From NCBI GenBank assembly GCA_007922225.1, contig ML679969.1:21334650-21398649 (forward strand): a stretch of 64,000 nucleotides of DNA, in the 5' to 3' direction. Positions 23,395 through 34,204 of this stretch are shown here, piece by piece. Source of the DNA: Emydura subglobosa. Taxonomy: Eukaryota; Chordata; Testudines; Chelidae. The stretch's first letter is position 1, and every line of letters begins with the position of its first letter. Under the pieces are notes generated by a model, which saw only the letters and a list, made by a program, of their open reading frames with translations, was not told the origin of the DNA and did not search any database. Position numbers and translations under genes: made by a program.

Positions 23395-23900
23395 ATAAGA
23401 GGCTCCCCAAACAGGATATGGCACACCTCCCTTTGGAGACATGCTGGCACACCGCCTTTGGAGCACTGCCACTGAAAGGGCGCCAGGGCTGTGGCCTGCC
23501 TGTGCTCTGCCCCCAAGACCCTGGCCCCGCTCTGTCTCTTCCCCTGAGGCCCCACCCATGCTGCTTCTCTTCCTGCCCCTGCTCTGCGTGTTTCCCCCAA
23601 GGCCCTGCCCTCGCTCCGCCTCTTTTCCCGAGGCCCCCCACCCACCACTTGCTCCTCTCTGCCCCACCCCCGCCTGCCACTCGCACCTCTCCAAAGGGAG
23701 GGGATGGAGAGGCATGAGTGGCAGAGGGGGGTTCTAGAGGGGCAGAGAGGCGCAAGTAGTGGGAGGGAGGGAGTTTCAGGGGAGGGGGCCGACTGGGATG
23801 GAGCATGGGTGGGACCTTAGAGGGAGGAGGCATAATGGGGGTGGAGCAGGAGGTGGGACAATGGTCCAGGTGCCGGTGGCCCCCCCATCCTTCTAAGGCG
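23395..23900. repeat. GC-rich interspersed repeat
   Basis: It holds repeated segments of the type GCCCCGCTCTGTCTCTTCCC, GAGGCCCC(A/C)CCC and CTCTGCCCC, with a purine-rich second half (GGGAGGGAGGGAGTTTCAGG). Long frames on both strands (up to 187 codons on minus) are products of base composition. The pattern resembles a GC-rich turtle repeat. I cannot name the family. Confidence 0.5.
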
Positions 23901-23935
23901 CTTTCAGCGCTCGCACCCAAATGCAGGAGTCACAC

Positions 23936-24400
23936 GCTGCGCATTGTTCCTACGATATGACAATGGTACCTGTGTGTGTTTTATCTGTTGCTGCTTCCAC
24001 TGTGGCCTCAAGGAGTTCCCCCTCCACACCCACAGAATACGTGAGTCAGGTAAGGCAGAGAAAGAAGAGACCTCAGAATGACATCAGATCGTGGGCACAG
24101 GGACTGGAGGGTGAACACGGCAGACTGTCTGGAGAAGGAAAGAGCAGAGAGGAGAAAGGCCCAGGAGTCCCAGAAGGAGAGGGAGATGGGACATAATGGT
24201 GCTTCTCCAGCAGCAAACACACATGCTGTATTTTGTTGATCTACAGGTTCGCCTCCCTTTGCAGTCTGTGGAGAGCAATATTACAGCACCTCTATACACC
24301 TCCCGCCCCCCAATATTCCACGTGGCCATGAGGGGCCGTATCCTATCCCTACCACTCCACACTGGGGGGGAGTGAGGACAACCACAGGTTCACATGCACT
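23936..24400 (+). pseudogene. Harbinger-type ORF1 (Myb/SANT-like protein) C-terminal remnant, copy H1
   Basis: The plus-strand peptide includes VRQRKKRPQNDI (basic, as in the linker of MSANTD-like Harbinger ORF1 proteins). After a stop it is followed by an IMVLLQQQT-type segment and L-P-rich C-terminal sequence (LPLQSVES, LPLHT). The equivalent minus-strand sequence at 36830-37227 aligns with it: TRRK/KRKERTQGDMF, IMGLLRQQAQML and LPLQSMEN. In PIF/Harbinger elements ORF1 encodes a DNA-binding partner of the transposase. This remnant lacks the SANT domain and has stops, so it is non-functional. It faces the ORF2 remnant at 24700-25015 tail to tail. Confidence 0.7.
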
Positions 24401-24699
24401 GATCTGCAGGTAAAATGGACAGGAATATTCTTTTCCCTTGTTAAGTTCTGTTCCATTAATTTATTACAGTTTTAATGTATTGGCTTTTAAATTGCACAGA
24501 TTTTTCTTTGCACCGATTTTGTTACTGAGCAAAATTCTATTATTTGGAAAATAATTCATCTTTATTAGTTCACAACACATGCAACTGAGTGCCTAGCAGT
24601 TCTGAAAGCACCTACTTACTTGGTACTGTACAGTGTGACACAACTCATAGGCTCAGTGACAAACATGGTGTAATAATCATAAATGCACAGCAATCATCA
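24401..24699. mobile_element. Intergenic (tail-to-tail) spacer of Harbinger-type copy H1
   Basis: AT-rich spacer between the convergent ORF1 and ORF2 remnants. It aligns, as reverse complement, with 36540-36830 of copy H2: shared segments include GGAATATTCTTTTCCCTTGTT, AATAATTCATCTTTATTAG and CACAACACATGC. AATAAA-like sequence on either strand here would serve as the 3' ends of the two convergent transcripts. Confidence 0.7.
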
Positions 24700-25015
24700 C
24701 AAAATTACTAGGTGCTTTGACAGTGTTATAGTAATAGAAGTGCACCAAGCACCACATGATTCCTAACAGGCCCCAAAACAGCAAGTCAGGCAGAGCAGAG
24801 TACTCAGAGATCCAGGAATGTGGCCTTGTGCATCTGAAAGGTCTGCAGCCACTGCTCATCATCCCAAGCCTACATTATGATACGATCCCACCAGTCAGTG
24901 CTCTTTTCTCAGGCCCAGAAGTGGTGCTCCACCATCTGCAGCTGCTCCACGAAATGCTACCAACAACCTTGAACTGGTTCTCACTATGTCCTATAGCAAC
25001 CTGATTTCCAGGAGA
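24700..25015 (-). pseudogene. HARBI1-like transposase (ORF2) N-terminal remnant, copy H1
   Basis: The minus strand reads EKSTDWWDRIIM, a stop, then AWDDEQWLQTFQMHKATFLDL. This is the N-terminal region typical of HARBI1-type transposases (WW-DR...W-D--W---FRM--TF--L). The catalytic DDE part is missing here, and the rest of the element continues to the GTGTAGACATG end near 25506. Harbinger transposases insert and excise DNA between inverted repeats with help from ORF1. This copy has stops and is truncated, so it is dead. Confidence 0.7.
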
Positions 25016-25510
25016 AGCCTCGTATTCCCTGCTGATTTGGTTTTTCTTACAGCTCTAGCAAATACCTGTGTTTGCAATGCTTATGACAACAGTGCAGAGT
25101 TCTGCAGGCTCCATGCTTCTATCAGAGGTGGCTGACAATAAGGAGGGCCATGTGGGTTGATGAGATTTTTTAAAATGTATGAAAATTATGGGATATAGAT
25201 AACATTATGGGATGGAGACAGTTGCATACTGGGAACTTGTCCACCTGGCTCCCAGTCACCCCTGCACAACTCGTTTCTTCCCCACCATGCATTTCCAAAA
25301 CGACAGTGCACTGGACGGTGATGGGTTGCACATTCGGACACCTACCCAAGGTGCACTGCACTGGGCATCGACACAAGCACTCCTGTGAGTACGTGCAGTG
25401 CCAATGCAAGGAGCCAAAAATGCAGGCGCACAAGCGATGTGACGGACTGCAGTGGCTTTATGCCAAGATAACTTGTGTTGACAAAGTTTGCAGTGTAGAC
25501 ATGGCTGCTG
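25016..25510 (-). mobile_element. Terminal region of Harbinger-type copy H1
   Basis: A non-coding end segment with ACATTATGGGATGGAGACAG and TGCATACTGGGAACTTG, finishing in TTTGCAGTGTAGACATGG. It is read as the transposase-side terminal region. The GTGTAGACATG end is the inverted equivalent of ACATGTCTACATTATACAC at the start of copy H2 (about 35889). Apparent cysteine-rich frames here are chance. Confidence 0.55.
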
Positions 25511-25589
25511 TAGTTAAGAATTATCAACAAAGCAGAAGAGCTAACTGGACTTGCTGGTCCTGGCACCACCTGGGAGAACTGGATGGTGC

Positions 25590-25712
25590 AACTTGACAAA
25601 GCCCTGGCTGGGATGAGTTAGTTGGGGTTGGTCCTGCTTTGAGCAGGGGGTTGGATTAGATGACTTCCTGAGGTCCCTTCCAACCCTCATCTTCTATGAT
25701 TCTATGGTCCTG
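25590..25712 (+). mobile_element. CR1 LINE 3' end
   Basis: Contains TTGAGCAGGGGGTTGGATTAG, GATGACTTCCTGAGGTCCC, TTCCAACCCTCATCTTC and the terminal TATGATTCTATGG. This is the hallmark 3' end of CR1 elements of birds, turtles and crocodilians: a conserved 3'UTR and short ATTCTATG repeat that act as the recognition and priming end for the reverse transcriptase. The element is 5'-truncated to about 120 bp, as most CR1 copies are. Confidence 0.9.
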
Positions 25713-28700
25713 GGAATGAGAAGCCTCCCCTTTTCTCTTTGTTGCATGTTACCTTTGACTCCAAGTAGCAGCCGAGCCTGGGGCACCCAGTCTGAATGAG
25801 GGAGGGTTAGTCTAGAACCGTTTGCGGTTGAATTAGTTTTGTTTGCTGCTTCCTTTTATTAGCAAAAGTTTCAAGTTGTTAATGTCAAAACAGGCTTTGC
25901 ACAGAGGAAGCCAGACGCCGCCGTACACATAGGATGCCAGCCAACCAGACCGAGCTACATGCCTCTAAACCCTTGTCTCATCCTTACTGTTCCTCCCAGC
26001 CTCTCCTCCAATCCCAACTACATCCCCTTCCCCCCGCCCTCCTGGCCAGTGTCATATACCCTCCCCAGCCCCAGCTTCTCTGTCTAATCTCTACAATATA
26101 CTGTGTTTATACCTGCTGTCACTGATGCTTCCTGCTACCAAACCTCTTTGTTTGTCTCTTCCTTTCCCTTTTCTCCTTGTCTAGTCCTCCTTCTCCCTTT
26201 TATTGCTTTCTCTTCCCATCTCTGGGCCTGCTTAGTCTCACTCCTTCTGGATTAATGTTAGGACAGTTTTTAAAGTGTCTCTCCCTTACAAGGGGTGGGT
26301 TTTGCTCTTTGCATTTCAGAATTTCACTGTTTATAGTTTTTCCCTCATTCAGAAGGCCCCAGCTTGTCTGCTGTGTCTCCCAGCACTCGCTTTCACCCAC
26401 ACACATGTGCACACACATACACTCTCTCTCTCTCTCTGGTATCTTTGTTGTTGCTTGGCCAGTGAATCAATTCAGACCAAAATATTTAGCAAGCCTTAAC
26501 TGAGCAGTCATGAACATGATGCAATAGATTTTGTATATTTCCACAGCCCTCCTTCCAGCTGGCCCCAGTGAGTGACTTCAGTGTTTCAGGAGACTCTGCC
26601 ATGCAGCTGTTCCAGTGGTGGAATATATTTGTGTGTGTGATTGTCATGTCATTGTTTCATAAAGTAATTTCTGTCTTGGGGAGGAAGAAAAAGGGGGAGG
26701 GGCTGTCACTCCCTGTTTTGCAGCTAGGACAGTGCAAGAGGAAATGTTTGTCTCATTTTGCCTGGAGTGCTGTTTCATGTTTTCTGCTTGTCTTTCCATT
26801 CCCAGGTTCTGATCAGTGACACTACATTTAGTCAGGAGCGCTCTCTCTTTTGCTGCTGTGATTCATATAGATGAATCCCTCTTTCTAGTAACCTGTGCCA
26901 CACCTCTGCAATGGACTTTTATTACTATGTCATTTTTAGGCTGTGCCTTGTACTGATTTGGGCAGTGAGCTGTTATCACCTTGCCCAGGCAATGCCCTAG
27001 CTTTTCCCTGTAGCTTTAGCATTTGTATGCAGATCCAAGGTTTCCCATCAGCAGGATTTTCACTGTTTTCATTTGGGATCTTTAAACTGATCCAATATTT
27101 TAATTCCTTTAGTTACCAAAAGGATCCAAAGTTCACAGCTCATTTCTATGTCTTCACTAAAAATTAGAGGTGTTTGTTTACATTGAGCTAACTAACGATC
27201 ACCATTGCAATATGATATTCTAGCGGAGACAAGACAAAGGTAGTTTTTACACTGATATGTAGCTAGCTGAGAACAACCTTATTTGCCCCACCTCGTGTTG
27301 ACCTCAACTAGCTATTTCAAGGTTAAAAACTGCATCTTCTCTTCACTAGGATTCCACATTCAGGTAGCTGATGATGTAAAAACACACCTTTTTTGCAGTA
27401 AAGGTATGTCAAAAAGTAACTCGTCTGCTCCACCCAGGCTCTGCAGTTGTTCCTCCTGTGACTCATAGATTTGAATAAGGATGAGTTTACTGTACTGTTG
27501 GTGACAATAATCTTGGCATTTTTGGAGCCAGTAAAACATTTCTGTTTGAGCTGGTTGGAAATTTTCCGACAAAACATTTGTTGGGAAATGCTGGTGTGTC
27601 ATCCCCCCCGCCCTCCCTCATGCACACATACAAAATAACTTTGTATTTCAAAGTTTTATTTACAGGGAGATACACAATCATCAACTCTGCATTCAAGTAC
27701 ATGGGCAGATGTAGCTTTACAGGTGAATGCTATTCACAGCTAGTCATGTAGATTCAAAGTTCACAGCCATTACTATCTGTAGGTATTGGATGGCATAGCA
27801 CTAAAGGCATGTTTGGAATAATAATGTTATGTGTAACAGATTTAGAATACAGGCTAAGTGATTATCAGTTAGCACATCAGCAGCAATGTTATGCAGCTCC
27901 ATATATCTTTAGTGAGCCTTCTATAACAATTTTTGACACTGAAACTGTTATAGGAGAGGGACTCTCCCAATTAAAAAAAAAATTGGGTGGAAAAAAAAGG
28001 TTTTGAAATCGTCGAACATCCTATTTTTACATTTTTTAAATAGAAAGTTTTGTTTTTCCATTGAAAATTACTTTGTTTCGAAATTTTAGTTAATTCTTTT
28101 TTAAAAAACCATAAACAGATCAAAAGAGAATCCAAATGTTTCAATTGACCTGCTTCAGCATTTTTTTCAGAAGATCAGGTCATGAAAAGCTTCTAGATTT
28201 TGACGTTTTGTCCCGAGTTGGGATGGGAAAATAGTTTGAAACCTTGAAAATTCCCACTCAGCTGTAATTTCCACATAACCTGTCTCCTCCAACATTCCCT
28301 ATACATGCTTCACCTAGCCCTGAAATGCAGCCACTTCTGGAGCGGCTGTACCCGCACAGAGCACTGCTGCATAGCTGTGTGGGAGGAGACATGAAGGTTT
28401 ATCCAAGTGGAATTTAGAGAGGCTGGTGATTACCAGCTGGAGTTGGACACATACTGGGATTAATGCCATAATTTTTATCAGGGCCTGAATCCTCAGAGAC
28501 TATTTCCTGGACCCCCCTTTGGCCACCCCCATTTGGGACTCCAGGTTTCAGCATCTGGATGGAGGGTCTTGTTGCTTTAGCCCATGGGAGAGGAGGGCAC
28601 CGGGCTCGGGGCTTTGGCACTGTGAGATGCACCAGGGCTCCCATGGGTTTGAAAATATTTACCTGAGCTCTGCTCCAGACAGCTCCGGCTGAATTTAAGA

Positions 28701-29204
28701 CCTGATTTTTATAAAAACACCATGGGCTTTTTAAGTCTCTTGAGTCTGCCCAGAACAGGACCCCTCCCTCAGCACTATGCTGGGCTGTAGGGATGAGTTC
28801 TAGCACAGGGGAAGAGTGCCAGCAAGTCCTGACCAGATCGCCATCAGTTGCTATGGCTGCAGCTTTGCCAAACAAGCTTTCCGATCTGAGATGTGCTGCT
28901 CCTTGCAGACACAGAAATCTCACTGCCCAGAGCAGACTCTACCCACCTCTTCTCTCTTCCCTGCTGTTCCCTTCCATCACCTGCCCCAGAATCGGATATT
29001 GGAACTATGGCAGAGGCAAGATCCTCTGCGGTAAAAGCATGTCCTTAGCTCCCTCCTATCCCGTAAATTCCTGGAGTTTACTCTGCTCCTGCATCTTCCC
29101 CTGAGCTTGCTGTTGACTCTTTCCAGAACCAACCCATCGGCTCCCTACCATCACAGCACCATCTAGTGGCCTCAACAAACCGCACAGGAGGTGCCTAATC
29201 TGGA
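25713..29204. other. Non-coding stretch, mostly unassigned
   Basis: It holds a short (CA)n/(TC)n run at 26398-26440, a T/C-rich stretch at 26150-26220 and A/T homopolymer-rich DNA at 27970-28100. No exon, RNA gene or confidently named transposon was found. A 169-codon minus-strand frame at 28414-28923 has no recognisable domain and lies beside no splice or promoter signal. Confidence 0.35.
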
Positions 29205-29340
29205 GGGATTCATAGGTTAAAAGGAACCATTGTGATCCGCTGATCTCCTGCTTCACACACACAGCATAGAACTTCCTCCAAATAATTCTGTTTGCGCTAG
29301 AGCAAATCTTAAGAACATCCAAGATTGATTAAAACCCTGC
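29205..29340 (-). mobile_element. CR1 LINE 3' end fragment, antisense
   Basis: GGATTCATAGGTTAAAAGGA, CCATTGTGATCCGCTGATCT, CCTGCTTCACACACACAGC and ATAGAACTTCCTCCAAATAA form the reverse complement of a turtle CR1 3' end (normally '...ATAGAACTTCCC...TGATCATCTAG...AGATTCATAG'). Truncated and diverged. Confidence 0.75.
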
Positions 29341-29354
29341 AGAATTAGCCACTG

Positions 29355-29485
29355 TCCTAGGGTTAGATCCGCAAAGGGATTTAGTCCCTTAACTGCCATT
29401 TTAGGTACCTAAATCCAACACTGACATCCTCAAAATTCCCACTTAGATGCCTCCTAACTATGTATGTGCCTACATTTGCACCGGT
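29355..29485. repeat. Interspersed repeat with TAGGTACCTAAATCC motif
   Basis: GATCCGCAAAGGGATTTAG, CCATTTTAGGTACCTAAATC and CACTTAGATGCCTCCTAACT resemble a repeat family also seen near 35541-35880 and 54360-55080. The superfamily is unknown to me. Confidence 0.5.
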
Positions 29486-29529
29486 GTGCAAAACCCTATA
29501 TCCTAGCAAAACCACCCTAGCTCACGTCT

Positions 29530-30707
29530 GTGCCCTGGCAGCATTCTCAAGCTAGACATTTCCTCTGCTTGATGGGAGTCCAAGGGGGTCCAAGAATGAC
29601 AGAAGCAGCAGCAGGGAGTCCTGAAGCCCAGTTCCCCTTCCAGCAGGGTGTCTTCATGACCCGGTTCCCTTGCAGTAGATTTGAAGTGATGGGAATTGGA
29701 GCTAAGAGTGAAGGCATTAGCAGACTGTGAAAGGCAGCAAAAACAGGAAGAATAGCAAAAACATCAGAAGTGGCAGCAAAAGCATGAACTGGATATGGAG
29801 AAGTGGGAGAAGCAAGAGGTCCCACAGAGGGGTAAGTGGGGAAAGATCCTGGGATGCCAGTTCCACAGGGAGCCCAGATACCAAATTGTTGTCCCAGTTT
29901 TATTAGCACAGGGGCTATTGATGCCTACCTCTCTGCTTTTAAGAAGGCTTGCTGTTTGAACCTCATTGACCCTGCAGACCAACTCCGCTGTCCCATCCCC
30001 TTACTCGGTCCCAAAGCCATAGAGGCACACGGCAGATGGACAGAGCTGATGATGGTGACTTGGAACAGTTCAAATAGGCTGTACTGTTTATGTTTGCATT
30101 GACACCTGAGCCATATAGGCAAAGGTTTTGGAGTGTGCAAAAGCCCCAGAGTGTGACTTACCCGCTGGGGCAATATCTCCACAAATGTGGTAAATGGCCA
30201 GGCATCACTATGCTGGAGGCGTTGTGTAACTGCTTGGGTTGGAACAATTCTAAGAGCTCTCCCCGGGAGCTTAAACTGTGGTTAGTGGCCAGGAAGCCTA
30301 AGGAACTGTGTAGCGCAGACTAGTTAGCAGATGAATGTGCAGCCAGTAGGTCTGGGTATGAAAAAGGACCCAAAGGGGACTGGCCTAAGCCTGAGTCCTG
30401 GGAAAGGGAACCAGCCCAGATGCCCCAGAAGTGGGAATCAAGCAACCCCAAAGTGGGGGAAGTAGCCAACCCTGATAGACCCCTGTTGAGGGATGGCAAA
30501 GATCTGAGGTGCAACATTTGTACAAAAATTGGGCAGAAGTGGGCAAAATGTCCCAGGCTTGATGAAATACGGTTTGCCTGGGACAGAGGGGCTAACTCAC
30601 CCTCTGTGCAGCCAAGAGGGCACCCTGCTGCTCAGGCTCCAAGCGTGAACTATGTGCCTGAACCTTTGGAGGAAAGCAGTCATCCAGCCAGCTCCTCAGG
30701 GGCTTAA
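29530..30707 (+). pseudogene. LTR-retroelement gag remnant with zinc knuckle
   Basis: Several plus-strand frames, broken by frameshifts and stops, carry weakly gag-like segments (a capsid-like stretch near 29900-30000 and YRQRFW near 30107). The best evidence is the Cys-rich motif encoded at 30510-30551. It has the spacing C-x2-C-x4-[H]-x4-C of the retroviral and Ty3/gypsy nucleocapsid knuckle, but the histidine position is glutamine. The frame runs to TAA at 30705-30707. The identical reading frame then continues into a protease-like segment. Gag would package the element's RNA; here it is dead. Ty3/gypsy-like is favoured over endogenous retrovirus, but this is not settled. Confidence 0.6.
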
Positions 30708-30905
30708 GAGATGGTGACAGATGGGCTCCCATGCCAGGCCCATGTGTACATGTCCTGTTGTACTCTCCTGGGCTCAGACACATCTGATGCCCAGTGGGAG
30801 AGGAAGGTGGTAGCCAATGGGAAGACATTCATGGGGAGAAGAGATTCTGGGACAGAGAGACCCTTTGTCAGCCCCTGTGTGGTGCAACCCCATCGAAGGT
30901 GAAGG
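30708..30905 (+). pseudogene. Retropepsin-like protease remnant of the same LTR element
   Basis: In the same frame as the zinc knuckle, right after one TAA, a short segment holds an aspartic-protease-type active-site triad D-S-G (codons at 30843-30851). Hydrophobic residues and a substrate-flap-like context surround it (NGK upstream, FVSPCVV downstream). It stops at a TGA near 30903. Family proteases have about 100 residues with a D-[ST]-G motif and act as dimers to process Gag-Pol. This copy is too short and broken to work. Confidence 0.55.
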
Positions 30906-31566
30906 GCTGTGTAACCTGGGCGAAGGTCCCAATGTGAGGCCATTTCTCTCATACCTATGGCTCGGCTCCCTGGGCAGACACAGGCAGGATTGGTGGGGCG
31001 TGAGGGGGTGGGCACTGGTAGTTGGGGTTCTCACTTTGACATCCTTGTGGGGAATGATCATATCACCTTAAGGCAAAGTTCAGTTCTTGGTTCTGTGCCA
31101 GCTGAGGGTTTGAACCACTTGAACCAGAAGGCTCAGAGTGGAGGTGCTAGTGCAAATACAAAGAGCTGGGCTGGCAGAGAGAAGGAGGGTTCCCCTCTGT
31201 TTGCAACACAAAGGAAAGGCTGCTAAGCTCAGGATAAGTGTCTGTAACCAGGCCCCTGGATCTGAGGGGGGCAGAGGAATGGCCCCAACCCAGCTCCACA
31301 CAGGAGATGTGAGTCGCCCTGGCTCAGGCATAACTTCCCTGGAGGTTGGTGCTGTGACCAATGGAACAAGCACGTGGGCTGCCCTCCCTGGGGAAGCAGA
31401 GGCAGAGCAAAGTCCTGTAGTAGCTGAGACCCCAGCTGGGCGTGGGGGGAGACAGGTGGGGACGGAGGACTGCCAGACAGATTTGCCCTGTACAGGGCTG
31501 AGAGATGCTCCAGAGAAGGGTAGAAGAGCTGGAAGGCTGGTGCTGGTAACAGAGCCACTTGGCTAG
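30906..31566 (+). pseudogene. Protease-to-reverse-transcriptase linker remnant
   Basis: A 142-codon frame (31138-31566), shifted by one base relative to the protease, encodes a Gly/Glu/Pro-rich unstructured peptide with VVAETPAGRGG and EDCQTDLPC. Position and composition fit the linker that follows the protease in gypsy-like Pol. No reverse-transcriptase core (YxDD) was seen before the antisense LTR begins at about 31745, so the rest of pol is missing. I infer deletion or truncation. A non-TE origin cannot be ruled out for the linker alone. Confidence 0.4.
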
Positions 31567-31744
31567 AGTGTGGTCATGGCCATGGTGGGTTCTCTTAACT
31601 AAGAGAACCCAAATCACAGGCCATTGGGCGGGGGGGAGGGGGCAAGAGAGGACTCTGTCCTGGGATGAGTGCAACAGATTAACCCCAAACATGGAAATGG
31701 GTGCACAGCCCTGGGGTTGAGACACAACTCCAGAGGGGGCCTGC

Positions 31745-32860
31745 CAGTGTAGGGGAGCACCCTGCATCCCTGCCTCACCAGTACCAAGTTGTCCTGCAGT
31801 GGTTCATGAGTGTGGGTACCAAGCTGAGGGTCGACTGAAAGGAAGCAGGGCACAAAGCCCCAAGCTGGCTGTGAATTCAATGTTATATTTCACCACCCAG
31901 TTATCAAGTGTGACCTTCTCAGGCACCATAACAGCCTTACCATGGAGTCACAGACAGTCCCCTTGGGCACTCCAAGCTGTCTCCCCTCCTAGGTGAATGT
32001 ACTTTTGTGATAGATGGTCCCTTACACCAAAGATTGCAGCAATATTCAGAGTCCCCCCATCCCAAAGGACCAGTCACTTACCCCAGGTCAGTTGCACCTT
32101 AGATCTCACACTAAAGACGATGCTTGTAGCCAGTCCTATAATAAACTATCTAAAAATGATTATATAGAAAAAGGAAACGACACTTATTTAAAAGGTTAAA
32201 GCAGATAAACATAGATACACACAAATGAGTTCCAATTAAGTTTCAAAAAGTAATTCAAGCTTCTATAATAAGCAAGCTCTCTATGGTCCTTTAGGGTTAG
32301 CCCAGGCTAAACACAGGGGAGCTCTTGCTTCTGTCTAGAAAACCTTGCCCTTAAGAATCCAAGCAGAGTAGAGATACAGTTCCTCCTTGTTAGGGCTTTT
32401 TATTCCTTCCTCTTTCTGCTTCAAGTTGCAAATTCAGTTGATGGGAGGAATTCACTTGCACCTCTCCTCTTCATGGAAGGTTGGAGGGAGGAGAACGCAA
32501 TCAACAATGTCTTCGGTCCTCTGATGTTCCACAGTAGTTTGTCTGTCAATGGGCCTCCTTTGTCAGGCAGGGGATACCTTCTGTTAGAGACTAGTACTTC
32601 ACACTAGTTCATGCTGCTCTCCTGTCTGGTGTTTTACACAGCTGCAGAGGCTTATAGTACAAATCCTCAAATATCACCTTACAATATGGGATACCAATGT
32701 TATAAGTGAGAATAATGCAGGCAGTAGCCTACAAGTGTTTGAAGCAGTCTAACCACAAAGCATATTTGTATACTATTCAGACCCATTTTAACACTATTAA
32801 CACAAGGGTGAACCAAGCTAATTCCAGCTGTGTGTTTGGCAGTATTCGCGTGAGGCATGG
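31745..32860 (-). mobile_element. LTR, family A, antisense copy
   Basis: Reverse-complement alignment to the LTR at 45780-47223 is clear over long blocks. Shared sequences include CATGGAGTCACAGACAGTCC, CTTGGGCA/TATTC, TTTGTGATAGATGGTCCCTT, CACCTTAGATCTCACA and AGCTTCTATAAT. The right part (32330-32860) is less certain. It lies directly downstream of the plus-strand gag/protease remnant but in the opposite orientation. It therefore is not that element's own 3' LTR unless rearranged. Confidence 0.75.
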
Positions 32861-33437
32861 GGATCTTGGCATAAACTGGCACCTTGTTTTCCAGCATCAC
32901 AACCAGACCCTGGGACACCGGAACTCCAGAGATATGGCTGGTTTACGGCCAACCTACATCAGTCCCCCTAAATGCTCAAGGAGTCATGTCCTACCCTCAC
33001 CGAGGGGGTCAGGACATACCAGGCTGCAGCCAAGATGGCTGCCACATGAAGGAATGTCCGGGCACTGCTCATCTCACACATTGACATGCGAGGAGGATGA
33101 CGTAGTTGGAGGACCCCATCCCTGTTTCAAACCCAAAGGTTTCAGGGGGGCAATAGGGTGCAGGGGCCACATGAAAACTCCCCATAAGCATCCTTCAAGT
33201 GTTGTCTAACAGACCAGACCTAAGGAAGGATGTGAAACTGCTCTGAACTGTGTATTGGGAGCTGTAAGTTTGATTACAAACAGTGCTATAGGAATCTTGG
33301 AGGTGCCTGGTAGGCCAGCTGCCAAAGGTGATGGGGGAAAAATGCTGTGGTATCTTTGAATAACATTTGTGGGTTCAAGCTTCCCCACGTCACTGGTTAA
33401 AGTGATCCTGCTCAGTTCAGTCTCAAAGGGGGAAGAG
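32861..33437. other. Unassigned stretch
   Basis: No exon or recognised repeat. A GC-rich patch with GATGGCTGCC and CGAGGGGGTC at 32995-33120 gives open frames without any domain. It may be the 5' part of the neighbouring LTR or unrelated. Confidence 0.3.
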
Positions 33438-34200
33438 CTGTGACAAAGTGAGACTTTTTGTAATATTACTTATCAATGCTTTATGTGCCTCAGTTTCCCC
33501 TATATGTTTCATTGTTACCCATTTTGGGGAAAAAGGATTAAGTTTGCTCTCAGGACAGACTAAGGTTCTGTCTACACTACCAGCTGTGTTGGCAAAATTT
33601 ATGTTGCTCGGGGGTGTGAATATTCCACCCCCCTGGGTGACATAAGTTATGCCAACAGAAGTGCTGGTGTGCACAGTGCTATGTCAGCAGGAGAGTTTCT
33701 TCCATAGTTTATGCCACGCACGGGATGTTTATTTTATGCCAATGGGACAGTATTGGTACAGCTCAGTATTGGTACAGCTGTGCCACTTCAGTGCTGTAAG
33801 TGTAGACATGCCCTAAGAGACATGGGTGTGGGTATCACCTCCCTGTCTGTGTGGAATGTAGAGTCATTAGGGAACTGGTTGAAAACAACCCAGATCAGAA
33901 AAGAGGACAGAGATCCAATGCAAGCTTCAGTGACTCGTGGAATGTCCCTGCTTCTCAGCAGAGAAGCTGAGCAAAGACTCCAGCGAGAGAACAGAAGACT
34001 GGAAAGTGTGAGGTGGGAGATAAACATGGGCTTCTCCAGGAAGCTGGGAACTCTCTCACCTGGGGACTGACTAAGGAGGTCAGAGGGTGGGAGAGAGAGC
34101 CTGAAAATGGAGTTTCACTACAGCTTGGCTGGGCTCTGGGCTGACCAGAATGGATGAGGCTGTGCCCTTCCTTTCTCTGTGCTACCCTAAAGACTTCCTG
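33438..34200 (+). mobile_element. LTR, family B, interrupted by a short DNA transposon
   Basis: TGTGACAAAGTGAGACTTTT, then TATGTGCCTCAGTTTCCCCT, matches TGTGAGAAAGTGGGAATTG and GTATGTGCCTCAGTTTCCCC at 57172-57235. After the DNA element 33561-33816 the similarity resumes in order, and includes a common downstream part with GGGCTGACCAGAATGGA (compare GGGCCGACCCAGATGGAC at 57542). The copy is therefore one family-B LTR split by a younger insertion. Confidence 0.65.
33561..33816 (+). mobile_element. 256-bp non-autonomous DNA transposon nested in an LTR
   Basis: The ends TAAGGTTCTGTCTACACTA and TGTAGACATGCCCTAA are inverted repeats. The inner sequence has the hallmark TTTATGTTGCTCGGGGGTGT, ATTCCACCCCCCTGG, GTGACATAAGTTATGCC and ATGTCAGCAGGAGAG of a well-known turtle element. 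It contains a short internal duplication (GTATTGGTACAGCT repeated at about 33751 and 33767). No clear target duplication is visible. Confidence 0.8.
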
Positions 34201-34204
34201 TCAC

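Noticed and set aside
23357..23920. 187-codon minus-strand frame
   Set aside because: Entirely within a GC-rich interspersed repeat with matching long frames on the other strand; no domain.
25207..25596. 129-codon cysteine/histidine-rich plus-strand frame
   Set aside because: It covers the non-coding terminal region of a Harbinger element and the start of a CR1. Cys/His spacing fits no zinc-finger pattern.
28414..28923. 169-codon minus-strand frame
   Set aside because: No domain, no promoter or splice context. Length is within chance expectation for 64 kb searched in six frames.
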